A DNA stretch of 64,000 bases, from positions 15,130,164 to 15,194,163 of the forward strand of contig OY992834.1 of assembly GCA_963921425.1 (NCBI GenBank), written 5' to 3'. The stretch comes from Dryas octopetala. Lineage: Eukaryota > Streptophyta > Magnoliopsida > Rosales > Rosaceae. This document shows positions 33,375-46,398 of this stretch, in pieces. The notes beneath the pieces were generated by a model, which ran no database searches, was not told the origin of the DNA, and saw only the letters and a program-made list of their open reading frames with translations. How positions within the stretch are numbered: the first letter of the stretch is position 1; each line of letters opens with the position of its first letter. The translations under genes were made by a program, and so were the position numbers.

Positions 33375-33909
33375 TAAATTTATATGATCTTTCGTTCTTT
33401 TTGTCTTTGTTTATTACTTAAATATTTGTGTTGCATGATTTTATATGATTTGGATCCTGTCATACACTATATATAGATTGAAGCTCATAGGGGGCTGGGG
33501 TTGTGTCTAGCCGACTTAAAGTTTGAAGTAGAGATCTCTTACATTTAAGAAAATTATTGTATGTGACTGTAAAACAACATGACATGATAACGTGGTGTTA
33601 CCAATTCGCTTAGATTATAACACATGTACGATTTTAAGAGTATTTTTTAGGATTTAAGGTTTTAGAAATTAATTATTGTACATGTATTATAATGTAAGTA
33701 GATTGATAACACCAGTATCATGACACATGATATTACAGTCACACACAATAATTTTTCTTCTACCCAACCCACTATAATTTTATATATGCTTTCAAATAGA
33801 AAAAAGGAGTTTACAATTGTTTCATATGAGTTTACATAACCTGGTCGCTTTTCATTTAGGGTTTTTAGTTTGTCATTTAAGGTGTGTTTTGCTTCATTTG
33901 TTACCTTAA
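33375..33909. other. Spacer between MITEs
   Basis: AT-rich. No exon, RNA gene or terminal repeat was recognised. Confidence 0.4.
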
Positions 33910-33913
33910 ACTT

Positions 33914-34293
33914 AGGGATGGCAACGGGGCAGGTTCGGGGCAAGTTTGCCAATATCATACCCTCCTTGTCGGGTAATCGGGTTCCCATCGGGGGTATTCG
34001 GGGCCTCTATTATTTTTTTTTAAATAATTTTTTTATTAATAACATACCAAATTAACATAAATATATAATATAATGGATGAAATATATTAAAATTCATCAT
34101 ATTATATTACAATAACACTAAATCATAAGATAAAACTATTAAATTTTAAAAATATGCAACAAAAATTAAAATATAATATTTTTATTAAACGGGTATACGG
34201 GGCGGGGCAGAGACGGGGATGATATTACCATACCCGCTTAATCGGGACGGGTCCCCACAAGAATTTTCGGGGGCGGGGAATTTTGCCATCCCT
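33914..34293. mobile_element. MITE with GGGATGGCAA termini, 380 bp
   Basis: The left end AGGGATGGCAACGGGG and the right end (reverse complement AGGGATGGCAAAATTCCCC) are inverted repeats. G-rich GGGGCGGGG tracts lie inside each end and an AT-rich centre lies between them. ACTT flanks both sides (33910-33913, 34294-34297). It is a common plant MITE type; I would not fix the superfamily. Confidence 0.65.
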
Positions 34294-34782
34294 ACTTAGA
34301 CTGCAGTTCAATATTGAGATGTAATAATTTTGTATAATATAAGTCTAGTCCTACTTAATCCAATGTAACAAAATTAAAAAGATTTGAGATTGTGAGTGAA
34401 AATAAAAGACCAAGGGGCATGTGCATATGGGCAACGAACCAGTGTGGGCACACTACTAATAATGCATCCAACTCGACCATGGTTGCAACTCTACCTCCAA
34501 CTTGAGTCTAGCCTGCTCTACCTTCGATGGTCCTCTTTGAATACCACTTGTTGGGTAACAAACCAGCATGTCCCGCTATTAATATAGTCCATACACCGAT
34601 GTTATCCCCAACTTGATCACCTAAATCTCTGTTAACTTGATATATAACCACACAACTGTAAGCACATACATACTTTACAACAAGTGAAAGTGTGAAACAT
34701 TTTTAGCCGCCAGCTATATGCATGGTGCAATAAAAACTCAAAAGGTAAACGACACGGATGGTACTGTTTGTACAGCATCGAT
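34294..34782. other. Distal upstream region of trihelix gene
   Basis: No gene or complete repeat seen. It presumably contributes to the trihelix gene promoter. Confidence 0.4.
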
Positions 34783-34790
34783 TATAAATA
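34783..34790 (+). promoter_or_regulatory. Candidate TATA box of trihelix gene
   Basis: TATAAATA lies 314 bp before the start codon. What follows looks like a plant 5' leader: a CA repeat (34862-34879) and a long CT-rich stretch (about 35043-35095) right up to the ATG. The initiation site is inferred, not seen. Confidence 0.5.
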
Positions 34791-35103
34791 TCATCCTTGT
34801 GTATGTCAGTATGTGCAATACCTTTCCATCTGTCACTACGTATGCCCCTTTTTTCTCTCTGTCACACACACACACACAGAGTGGAGTGATGCAAGACCTG
34901 ACGAAAGTTGCGGTAGACTCGGATCCTGTCTCCAATGGAAAAAGCTCATATTCTGCACACAAACACATCTTGCCTTTTTTTTTTCCTTCTTTGCTAACAC
35001 TCTCAAGTGGTGTTTATTATTAAAGCTCTTTAAGTCACTGCTTCAAATCTCTCTCTCTTTCTCTCACCTCTCGATCTCCCTCTGTCTCTCTAGTGGTGCA
35101 GAT

Positions 35104-37793
35104 ATGGATGACTATGGAGTTCAAGATCTCCGGCAGCTGATGGCCTCCTCATCAAGAACCCAATTCTGTACGGCCTTACAATTCTCAGAGCCCTTTTCAG
35201 TACACCGGAATCTGACACCAATTGCACCCCATTACCAACATTACCAGCAGCAGCAGCAGCCCATAGTGGTAGGTCATGAGCTTGTTCCTTCTATTGCTAT
35301 GAGTAGTACAAGTGCTGCAAACAATGGTGTCACCACTAGTTCAGTTGCTTCATTGTATGGGCTACATCATCATCACTTGGAGCATGGATGGAATATTAAT
35401 GTTAATGGCATTGTTAGCAATGATGGAGATCCAAATAATATTAATACTAGTAGATGGCCAAGACAGGAGACTCTTACCCTTCTTGAGATTAGATCCGCTC
35501 TTGATTCCAAGTTCAAGGAGACCAATCAGAAAGGACCATTGTGGGAAGATGTCTCTAGGTATATCTATTGTTTATACAATTTTTTTTTTCTACTTATTTC
35601 TCTAATTTTCTTTAGTCAAGATGGCTGTTGATCACTTTACTTCAAGAGGATTAAAAAAAAAAAACAAAAAAGATGCCTGTTCTTTCTCTTTTTCAACAAT
35701 CCTAGATTTAGCAATGATCATATATATATGTTATTAATTTACTTAGATATAGTAGTGATGACAGGCTTTTGAATGAATTGTTGTTTCATCTTCTGAGCTA
35801 ATTAATGCTTAAAAATGACAAACCATTGGTGTTAACTTAAGAGACCTAGCTAGGTATTCTTTTTCTTATTTTATTCAGGTTTTGGTATGCAAAATTAGTG
35901 ACTGGTCCAACATATATATGCACTCTCTCTGCAACATCTGTCTTTTATAGTTGAGGGACCTTCTTGCTCAATTAGGGCAATGGACTTAACTCTAAAAAGC
36001 TAGGCCAGACTACATTCCATGTGACATCATTGTAAGGTAGAATGTTTTGATTAATTTAATCCTAAAGTATAATTGAAATGCTTAAATTGGAAAATCAAGC
36101 TGAATATAATAATCTCAATTATTAATAGTGCTATTTGAAGGAATGTTGAGGGTATCTTACTTAATATTTTAATAATTTCTACACATGATACATATCATAT
36201 CTTGTTAATTTAATATTTTTTTACTAAGTTAATTGTCTTCTAATGAAGCGAAATTCCTCTATTAATAATTTTGTATTGATATCGTGTTTATGTCTAAAAC
36301 AGACTTTATTTTAGATTTAAGGAGTTAACACCTTAGATTTGAAGTTGAGTATTTAAAGTTAATATATATTGTACAGATAATTAAATGAAAGTCTAAAATC
36401 TCTTAAGTTTTTAGACATAAGGTACGATATTAATATGAAAGATATCAATAGATCGAGAATCCTGACTCGAAGGAAGCACATGAACATGCATGTTTTCACT
36501 ACTATAAAATGGGGTGATAGTGGCGGCTAAAGTTTTAAACTAAATTAAATCCCCTCCTGTTTTGCTATATATTTTCTTGGTACTCTTTTTTTTATGTATA
36601 GGATAATGGCTGAAGAACATGGATACCAGAGGAGTGGTAAGAAATGCAAAGAGAAGTTTGAGAACCTGTACAAGTACTACAAGAAGACCAAGGAAGGCAA
36701 AGCTGGGAGACAAGATGGGAAGCACTACAGGTTCTTTCGTCAGCTTGATGCAATTTATGGAAAAACTACAAACTCTCTTCTTTATGATCACAGTACTCAA
36801 AATTATGACACTAGTAACCAAGAAAGTCAACAAGTTGTAGTGCAAGACCAAAAGTTCTCCGAGAGCCTCAGTTATTCAACTCATGAATTTGAAACCTCGT
36901 CGACTTCGGAGAACAATGATCATGATCATGATTTTTCAGCCATTGATTTTATGATGAATCAATCAGTGGGAAAGCTTAAAAATGGGAAACAAACTTTCGC
37001 AAAGGTTAAGAAGAGCTGGAAAGCAAAGATGGAGGTGTTTGTGAATTCAGAGATGAGGAAAGTAATAGAAAAGCAGGAGGCGTGGATGGAGAAGATGTTA
37101 AAGAGTGTTGAAGATAGAGAGGAGGAGAGTCTTGCTAAAGAAGAAGAAAGGAGGAAGCAAGAGATGGCGCGTTTGGATCAACTAGTACATGGATTTTGGG
37201 CTAAGGAGAGAGCATGGATTGAAGCTCGAGATGCTGCAATAATGGAGGCTCTATGCAAATTTACAGGTAAAAGATCTAACAACGCTAGCTGCGATGAGGA
37301 CGACGAGGATGACATTAGAAAGGAAATTGCTAATGGGACTATAAATTGTCATGGGTGGACTGAGCATGAGGTTGCAAGTTTAATACAGCTGAGAACATTG
37401 ATTCAGGAAAGTGGGTATTTGAAGGAAGGAGTTTGGGAGGAGATAGCAGCAAAGATGGGTTGTTTGGGGTACAACCGGAGTGTAGAAGAGTGCAAAGAGA
37501 AATGGGAGATTGTAAGTAGTAGTGTGAAGTGTGAAGATGATGATATTGTAAAAACTAGCATGTACTTTGGTCAAGTGCTACTTTCTTCCTATGAATTAGG
37601 CAGCCAGCAGGAAGTTTCAAAGCAAATGCCTGAAGGGAACATGGGACTTCAATTGATGGATGAAGGCCTTTCATCACCCTCAAGTTCTAGTATGAATTAT
37701 GTGAACTCAAGAGACTTTCACATTGGAATTAATGAAGGAGAAAATTTGTGGGAGAGATATGGTGTGAAGCTCAGCAAAGGCAATAACCAGTAA
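35104..37793 (+). CDS. PTL: Trihelix transcription factor, PETAL LOSS-like
   Basis: Two exons, 35104-35558 and 36602-37793, join in phase (AG|G, Arg152) to give 548 residues. The N-terminal trihelix DNA-binding domain (about 117-205: RWPRQETLTLLEIRS, GPLWEDVSRIM, GYQRSGKKCKEKFENLYKYY, KHYRFFRQLD) is nearly identical to the GT-2/PTL subfamily. A central helical region (about 284-376, KQEAWMEKML, ARLDQLVHGFWAKER) and a second trihelix (about 402-462, HGWTEHEVASLIQLR, NRSVEECKEKWE) complete the GT-2 plan. His- and Gln-rich runs lie before the first domain. PTL-type proteins bind GT elements in the nucleus and restrain growth between sepals. The ELRQLM-like N terminus (DYGVQDLRQLM) supports PTL over GTL1. 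The symbol is by homology only; a closer paralogue name is possible. Confidence 0.87.
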
Positions 37794-38316
37794 GTTATAT
37801 ATAATGCGCGCAGAACAAATTTAAAAGTAATTAAAGACAATTGATCAGTGCTTCTCTCGATCTGTGATTGTAAATATGTGACTTCTTACGGTAGTATGAC
37901 AATCTGTGTGTGCGCACACGTGTGTTGCTTTGGGGAAATGCTAATTTATTAGTTTGTCCAAATAGTTGTTTTAGACTTTTAGGGACGTTGGCTTTTGATT
38001 ATTAATTTTTTGACTACTTTTGTGTTTATATTTTAAAAGAAGTGTCTTGAAAGTTTAAGAGTTAAGCCTTTTGTGTTTTGGCTATTTAAAAGCGTTTTTA
38101 AGCTTTCCAAAAATACTCTTAAACAAATATTTCATGTACACAATATATTAACGTCATTAATTAGTGCACAACTACACTCATGTACACAATTACACATGCA
38201 AATACAAGAGCATATACCTTAAATAGAGAAAGAGAAGTTAGAAACTCTAAGGAAGATGAATGCTAGTTATATACCTTCTCTCTTCACCTGTCATGTCCAT
38301 GTGCAGTTGCATAATT
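37794..38316. other. 3' flank of trihelix gene
   Basis: The presumed 3' untranslated region and AT-rich spacer follow. Nothing else was recognised. Confidence 0.4.
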
Positions 38317-38545
38317 AGAATCGTTCATTTTCTAAATTACCGTTTAAATATTATCTTCGTAAAAAATTAATTAAATTAAAAATTATTTAGTTATTTATCT
38401 ATTATTAAATAAATAGATGATGAATCTAATTAAAACCAAAATCATATATTTATTTTATAACAATTAAATAACTAAATAATTTTCGATTAAGTTAATTTTT
38501 TACATATATGAACTTTAAAAGGTAATCTAGAAAATCAATATGTAG
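38317..38545. mobile_element. Foldback MITE, related to the 1157 element
   Basis: The left arm (about 38317-38400) and the right arm (about 38440-38545) are imperfect reverse complements sharing GTAAAAAATTAA.T.AAT and TTATTTAGTTATTTA. The core and layout match the foldback at 1157-1344 and the array units at 2.2-3.36 kb. It is non-coding. Confidence 0.6.
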
Positions 38546-39525
38546 TTTTGATCATGAAACTAGTACATTACAGAAAGGACAAGAGAAGAGAGAAGAGGAA
38601 GAAAAAAGATAGAAATGACTGATTGAGAAAATGGGGAGCATTTCTTATAAAAATATTTGTTTTATTATTTTATGGGTAACGTGCATGGTTTAATTTATAA
38701 CATGTGCATACGTTACCCCAGGTCAGGGGGGATACCAACGGTAAAAACAGTCCTTTCTGCATCAACCCTTGAGGAGTCAATCGATCAAATTTCTCTACAC
38801 ATTCTACCCCTGTCATGCCTTTTTCAATGTGTCCATGCCATGGCTAGGGCACAGACACAGATTTTCTATTCCTTTTAATATGTTTTAGATTTAAAAGATT
38901 AGTGTTATCGTGCTTGTAATTAAGAAAAAATTTGGTTTACATATATCCTACATGGGACATTTAATTCATTTTAACTACTAAGTTTTTTGTTTTGGTATTT
39001 TAAGCACACTCCTGAGGCCTCGGGTAAGTAGGCTAGCTCATGGATAATGGTAGATTGGTAGGTAGCAAAATATACTTTTAGGCATTAATTAAGCTTTAAT
39101 AGTAGTTGAAAAGTTAATAATAAATTTGACTAGTTTGAATAAAACTCTCGTCCAGCATTCACAGGCTAGCTCGGACATTGGAGCACTTAAAAATTTTTAT
39201 TTTTATTTTTAAAAACTGAATTGTGATTGCATGATAATCACACCTTTGTAACTCCGTTACATTCACTTCTTACTTCATTTATTGTTTGTTAATGCTCGGA
39301 TTTCATTTAGGGTTTACCATTTAGTCGATCTCTCGACTAGAGGACCTAAATCCTAAACTTGAAACGAGAATCCTATCTATACCTTACAATTTACTCAAGA
39401 TGCTTATAATTTTTTCCCCAAAAATACTCACTTTGCCCTTAAGTGAAACTAAAGAAAATACAAAATTGGAAAACAGAATGTGGATATGGGTGGCAGTTGT
39501 TTGGGTGAATCTAGCATAATTAATT
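38546..39525. other. Intergenic, no gene seen
   Basis: AT-rich spacer. Short open frames (for example at 38657-38878) show no domain or homology I recognise. Confidence 0.4.
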
Positions 39526-39780
39526 GGTGCTGCTGGCATTATCAGAGATGAGATGGGAGGTTGGATCAAGGTTTTTACCATCAACTGGGGGGTTGGTAAA
39601 ACCATGGAGGCTGAGCTTTGGGGTCTTTTCCAGGGGTTGTTGCCGGTGAGTACTGATCACTTGGCTAGCATGAGTCATAACTTTCGGTTGGGTTTTCATA
39701 GTCTTTCTGCACACCCTTCTCTATTGCCCCTCTATTGGCATGATGTCAATCTTTTGACTTGGACTAGGGTTGTTTTTTAA
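39526..39780 (+). mobile_element. LINE remnant, RNase H (RVT_3) fragment
   Basis: The frame GAAGIIRDEMGGWIKVF...MEAELWGLFQGL is the start of the RNase H domain found at the 3' end of plant LINE polyproteins (typical text: GAGGVIRDxxGxW...AEALWALxxGL). The middle of the domain is missing: the frame jumps to HPSLLPLYWHDVNLLTW, which resembles a later segment. Only about 255 bp remain, so it is a deleted relic. Confidence 0.65.
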
Positions 39781-42700
39781 TATTTTATAGAGATAATTAT
39801 GCTTAAGTCATTTAAAAAAAACAGTTTTTAGATAAGACTAAGGGTGTTTTAAAATTTATAAGAAAATTCTTTTAATTTATAATAAAGTTCTTTTAATTTA
39901 TAATAAAATCATTTTAATTCAAAATAAAGTTTTTCCCCAATTTGAAGGGTATTTTCCCCTATTTGAAGGGTATTTCCCCTCCTAAGATGTAAAGTGGGCT
40001 TTGTAAAGGCTGCATGTTAGGTTTTAACTCCGAAATTTTGGGCGGAACCCAAAATCTTTGAGTTAAAATCTAACATAAAGTCGTTAAAGAAGAAAAATAA
40101 AAGGACTTAATTAAAAACCCTAATCACTATCGGTCTTAGTCTAAGAAAAGCTCATAAAATAGACTGAACTCTAAGTCTCCCTATTTTTTATTAATCAACT
40201 GTGGTCATCAGTTTTGAATTCATTATCTCATTAGATAAAAGAAAACTATGTATATATTATTCACTAAATCAAATGGTCATTAACCACTAAAATTGTCCTT
40301 TTGATTTTTTTTTTTTAAAGCTTAGGTAGTCTCAATACCAAAAAATATGGAAAAAAGAAGAAAAGGTGTAGCAGCCATCACAGCCACCCAATTGACCCCA
40401 CTAGCAACCACACCTTCTTCACCGGCAAACCCTTTGGCAACACAAACCCTTACCCACTTTTTTTCGATTAACATTGACCTTGTCAATCGATTGGTCACCT
40501 CAAAGTAAATCCGAATGAATTATTTTTTGAGTCCGTTAATTTCAAGATATTGACAACTCAAAAAGTTAACCAAAAGTATTCAAGTCCACAAATTTAACTA
40601 GCAAGTAACATTCAAGCCAACAAATTTAACTTCTAGGTAACGTTCTAGAAGGCCTAACATCCAGGTGCCACCAACAAGGACAAAACACCACATTCCAAAA
40701 TAATTGTTCATATTTCACTTTACCAAAAGCAAAGACATTGCTACAATAAACCAAAAATTTCAAAAAATCAGAGCATCATCAACACAAAATCTGCAAAAAT
40801 CGACTCAGGGTAACCCTAAACCCATAATCATCTACTTCTAAATTTGCAAAAAACATCAAATTTTTGGGTTTTCTATTCTAATCTTCTTCTCTGTTACTTT
40901 TACAGTAAACTGAAACTGTCATAAATGTACGTAGTACTTTCCAGTAAACCAAACATCACTTCCTCTTCACCATGACTGCATCTAGCATACTTCATGTCTT
41001 CCATACCTAGAAAACTAAAAATTAAAGAAAATATATAACTAGAAAACAAAGCATACAAGTTAACTGAAACTGCACAACAACAAAAAATGAAAACTGAAAA
41101 GCAATAATGCAAATCTCAATCAACTTAAAAGCTTACAAGTCACCTACTGCATGTGCTCCCACTCCTCTTTCCTAGTTTCACCTTCTCTCAGTCCCATACC
41201 TTACTAGAGTGAGGTAACAAGAGAGAGAGATAGAAGGAGGACGATAAGAAGAAAAGGAAAAGCAGAGCACGCGGCGGCCCAAAGTAGAGTTTGTTCGACG
41301 TGGATGGGCTGGGCTGGGGTTCGTCGTCGATGGTAGAGAGAGAAAGGGGAGGGCTAAGACTAAGAAGGCTAAGATGCTATGGATTATGACTTCTTCTCTG
41401 TTGCAATGCTCATGACAAAGTGGACAGCTGGCTACCGCATTTACCTAGGTGACCTAGAAGTTACAAAAGTAACCTTATTGCTAAATTTTAAAAATAGGTG
41501 TAGTGTAGCTTAATTAGGATGCTTGTCATGCATTCTAGAGTAATTAATTCTTATTTTTTACCATGTGGCCTGTTTTATTATGTTATTTTTTTTTATTTGG
41601 ATTAAAAATTAAATGACCCAAATTAATAATTAAAAAATAATAATGAGCTGAGTTGTCTTTTTCAGTTAATTAAATTTCTGTTTTTTAAAAAAAGGAAAAT
41701 CGAAGAAGAAAGACAAAACGAAAACAGTGAACTACTTGGGACCTTGGGGCCATGGAGCTCAGGGGGCCTGCGAAGACGACACTTTCAACACAATACAAAT
41801 TGGCTGCTAAAAGCATCGAGGTTAGCCCCTAACTTATTTACTATCTCTTTCTCTGTGTACAAGTTCCAGTTTTACATTACTCCTTGTGAATATGAATCTG
41901 AATCCTGTGCACATCTTTAGCAGCAAAATGTAATATAGTTTGGTTGAGACCTATGCCTTTGTCGCTCCATTTAAGAGAAGCTAATCAGATCAGAATAACC
42001 AATTGCTTACTTTATTTAATTAATCATGACATAGTGAATAGTGGGTACATTTTTATATGCATTAGACCCATTTGCTAACTTTACCAATTTTTATATAGTG
42101 TGAAAGCACTGTTTGGTTACTGGGAAAATGTGATAAAGCAGTGGCAGTTAAAAAAATGCTCTGCTGTTACTGTCTTTGAAGTTGCAACTTTATGTTTCTT
42201 TATGGTATGCACCTTCCAGCAAATTCAACTAAGAATGTGAGTATTAGACTTTATATTGACAATTTACTCTAAGAAATAGAGTATGCTAGGAATGTGAATT
42301 CAAGGATTTCAACTGAGGATGTAGATTTTAGGAATTTCTTGTGAAACCTAGCAGTTAGTTTGTATATGTGATTCTCCAATAACCAGTATGTTTGCTTCTT
42401 TTGGCAAACAATCTTTTCATGTTGGAGGTTGTGGGAAGGTTTTTAGGATATTTTTACTCCTTATAATATTACTTCACTACTTTTGCAATGAAAATGTGTA
42501 TGACCAATCAATAGGAAATACGAGGCCCTTCTTAAGCAGACGTCCACTGCACACACACACACACACACGCAACAAGGATGGTTGCTTAACCAGCCTTGCC
42601 TTTCGTGAAGACCCTCTAATGAGGATGGATTTTGATGTCACAAGAAAGGTTTCTGTTGTCTCCCTTTGGGGCGCATGTGTTTGGACCACTTTTTGTTGAC

Positions 42701-43053
42701 TTGTTCAATTTTTTTATGCTGCATATGCAATATCAACACTCAATGCCAAAAAATGTTGGGCCATTACTCTGTTCGTTTTGTGTGAATTACATTAAGTTAC
42801 AAGCAAAACTTTTGCTAGTTTTAAATGAATTTGTTCTTCTGGAGAAACCCATCAAGGTAAATAAATGTGGATTCCGGGACTAATTTATATTGCTACTTTG
42901 GAGATAGACCCTTTTGATATTTGCCAAAAGGCAACTGGTGCTTTACGGAGGACCACTTTAATAGTCATCTTCTAGGTCTAGTGACCGATCATAAGGTTGT
43001 TGAGTGATTGCAAAGCACATGCCCAATTTTTAGAGCACGCCCAGAGAAGAAAA
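39781..43053. other. Gene-poor spacer with one possible first exon
   Basis: No complete gene. ATG at 41752 opens 23 codons (MELRGPAKTTLSTQYKLAAK...) running to a perfect GT donor at 41821, preceded by GA-rich leader-like DNA. It could be the first exon of an unrecognised or non-coding transcript, but no second exon was found. A CA microsatellite lies at 42550-42568. Confidence 0.35.
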
Positions 43054-43380
43054 CTAGCCTAACACAGCTCTAGCACAAGAGGAACCAGAAGCATCAGCCA
43101 ACAGAATTGATAAGACCTCAGCAGGAGGCACTTCAAACCAATGAATCCCCAGCTCCCTCACAAAGCACAGAGAAGCAAGGCAATCTGCAGCAGCATTTTG
43201 CTCCCTATAAACATGGGAGATTGAACAACTAGCAAAACCAGAAATAAGAACTTTGCAACTATTAATAAGGCTAAAAAGAGGATGAGAACCATCAACATCC
43301 TTAGAAATCAACAAAACAGCCACAACAGAATCACTTTCCACAGCAGAATCCTTAGAAATAACTTTCGTAATTTGATTTAA
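43054..43380 (-). mobile_element. RNase H (RVT_3) fragment of a retroelement
   Basis: The minus strand reads KVISKDSAVESDSVVAVLLI...HPLFSLINSCKVLI...SCSISHVYREQNAAADCLAS, then a tail ending at a TGA stop at 43054-43056. VESDS, ISHVYREQNxxADxLA are the central and C-terminal RNase H motifs of plant LINE and related host-annotated proteins. The N-terminal half of the domain and the reverse transcriptase are absent. It is in opposite orientation to the fragment at 39.5 kb. Confidence 0.7.
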
Positions 43381-45818
43381 CGCTTATAACTCTTTTATTA
43401 TATATATATATATATATTTTGTGTCCATAGAGCTGACTGTGGAACTCTGGTTTAAACTGCAGAAAAATTTTAGCAAGGGAAGATGTGAACCGCTGGCTGG
43501 AAATGGGAATGTTCCAAACAAGCCTGTGAAAAATCTCTCCTGCAAAATAGTAGCCATCTCCATTGCATAACATATTTGTTGATTTAAATTCTTTAAACTG
43601 ACCTATGCATCAAAGGTATGTCCGAACTCGCTGCTTCTCTTTATGAGTAAGTGAAAGATTATATATATATATATATATATATTACCTTTTTGTCAATTAC
43701 TTGCGTATTTTCATTTCTCACTCAACCAACTAAATATGAATTAGAAGTGACATAACTCGCGTACGGTGCACTCTTCAACTCATTGTGGTAAAGATTTTTG
43801 GGATGATCATAATAGGTAGTATTACAAATTACAGTAACCATATATTGGAAGAACCTGCTGTCTCTCTCTCTCCCCTCCTTCTCTCTCAGTTTGTCTGTTG
43901 TGTATTTTTGTCTGTCTCTCAAGTTCTTAATGTTTCTGCCCCTTTTGGCAAATAGTGCCTTAGAATAATGTTGTTGTTCATGTAGCATGAAATAGTATGG
44001 AGCACATTGGATGCATATTAATACATATAAGAATGTAAAATTTTTAAAGATCGATATGATTAATACTACTTGTTAAATACTATTTCCAAATGTACAGAAT
44101 TCCATTGACTTGTAGGGTTCTATAACGGACTCTATATTGGTCCTTGTCAGTATTCACTGCTATTGGCTTCTTATTTAAGATAAAATAAAACCATTTGTAG
44201 GACCTAGTAATGCTGTTGTGTTTATTTTATGCTGTATGCTATCACTGAATCCTTGCACATCCTGCTGAGATAAGTTCTCTGCTTTCATTGGAAGTTGATG
44301 ACACATCCAACAAAACATTTGGTAAAGATGACACGAATTCCTATACCAAAAGCTAGTATTTTGTTCTCTCGGTGGGCTTGCATGGATCTTAAAATTTGTG
44401 ACTCAGGAATCCACTTTAAAAGGTAACTTAATTGAAGCTTAACCCTCAACTAACTCAAAGGCCAGAAAGACTTTACAAATACCCTTTCGAAACCTTAAGA
44501 GAAAGGCCAATCTTTTGTGCTTAATTCTTGGTCACAAAAATGTATAACATCTAAAACAAGATGTCATTTTCTCACATTTACCATCCTCTCTCTCTCTCTC
44601 TTTGTGCTTATACAATCATAAGTGGTCACTGTAACATATGCACATCATTGCAAATAGTGTTATTTTTACTATGTTTAGGATTCTAATTCTAATATCAATA
44701 CTAATTCTTGTATTTTAGCTGAAAAAGATCCTTTTTTAGGATTTAAATTCTGTGGTCTTATCCCCTGAAAATAAAAGTAATGGGGCATATAATTTTGAAT
44801 AGTGCAATTTTGAAAACAGTGATGTGATCATAGTGAATTATGATAAAGTAAAAATGTGCACCCTGGAATTGAATGCCTCATTACAGTGAGGAGTACAAGT
44901 ACTCTTAAAATATAATTAGCATTTCCCTTTTTGTTATTCTCCTTTAAAGGAATAAATCTTTTACTCCTGTTCCTGCATTATAGTTACTGTGCTACCTACT
45001 TTCCCAGACATAATATGATCGATCAGTAATCTGTTTTCTTTGTAATTAGCAATTTCCATTACTAATTGTACAGGTGATGAAATAATAGCAAGAAAATTCC
45101 ATATTTCCATATTAGTTACAAGCTAGTAATTAATCACAATTTCATTACCTGTTTCCTTACTAATAGTAGTTGTTAGGCATAGAATTTGGTGACTTCATGG
45201 GTACTATGGAAAAAGCACTTGCTACAGCTGCTTCATTGTTATCTCACTACATTTCGAAGCCTTTCTGATTGCTGCTTTTCTGGACGTAACTGAAAGTTCA
45301 AAGAAGACCAAACTTGGATTAATGAACTGGGACTGCAACGATTGAAGCCAGTTGTTTGGCTCTCTATGTAACAAGGTACTAATAAAAGTTAACCCTTTGG
45401 AACTCCTGCTATGTCTAAAGCGAATTGCAACGAGAAATGGTTACTTTTTTTAACTTCACCTAAAACTTTTATTTAAGCTGATCATGCTTAGGTAAACTTA
45501 AAAATCTACTTGCTACTATTGTATTTTCCTAAATGATAAAGCGTATGGGACCTCCTCTGATTATGGTGTGGGCTTTGCTTATTTGGTGATGAGTTTTGGG
45601 GGCGGGTAGTGTCAGGGCTGTGTATTGTACTTGCATATTTATGTTTTGGCTAATTGTTAGTGTTCCTTCGAATTATTTTCCTACACCATTTTTCATTCTT
45701 TAATTGTTCTGCATCAAATTGATTTCTGGAGAAGCTATTTAAAAATATCAACTTAAGATGTCATTCTTTTTCTTGATTTTGTTATCGCTATGATTGTAAC
45801 ATATATATATGTATGTAG

Positions 45819-45869
<51 letters not shown>

Positions 45870-46398
45870 TTTCTCTCTCTGCATATATATGTATAATGTT
45901 ATTTCCCTGTTCATTATAACTTGGTTGAGTGAAAATCATCTTTCATTTTGCAATACTGATCCATGTTTTTTTTTTTTGGCAGTAAATGAGAGTAGTGTAC
46001 GTTAGGCTTTTGGATTTATTGGAAGATTTTAATGGTATCTTGTGAATTAAGGTTACATTTATTGTGAATCAATGGAAACTCTGGAAGTTTTCTGGCCTGG
46101 CAACCCTGATCAACCATTTCATATTGTACCTAAATAAAAGGCAGATGATCCCTGCCTTTCAAAGTAATTAACAGGTAGTCAAGCAAAAGGATTGAAGCAA
46201 GAATTGTTTCTTTCATGTTCCATAAAGAGTATTCCATCATTGAACTGAAAAATAATAACTAGTAGTCAAATTCAATAATTACATCCCCCTTCTAACGCTA
46301 GATTGAAAAATCTCTCTGAGAACTACTGACAAGGATAAAACCTGAATAGTAACACAGCTGCTAAAGATTTAGTGTGGGACTTATTGTTTGATTTGTTT
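43381..46398. other. Gene-free spacer with microsatellites
   Basis: Contains AT microsatellites (43399-43418, 43662-43682) and a CT microsatellite (45819-45880). The rest is unclassified AT-rich DNA. The end next to 46398 is the presumed 3' untranslated region of the calcium pump gene. Confidence 0.5.
45819..45880. repeat. (CT)n microsatellite
   Basis: About 62 bp of CT dinucleotides with two TTTC/TTCCC interruptions. It is likely polymorphic. The ER/SL-repeat frames on both strands are artefacts. Confidence 0.95.

Noticed and set aside
34768..35103. 112-codon in-frame extension upstream of the trihelix gene start
   Set aside because: It overlaps the TATA-like box and the CA- and CT-rich leader, has no trihelix-family similarity, and the Met at 35104 gives the expected PTL-like N terminus.
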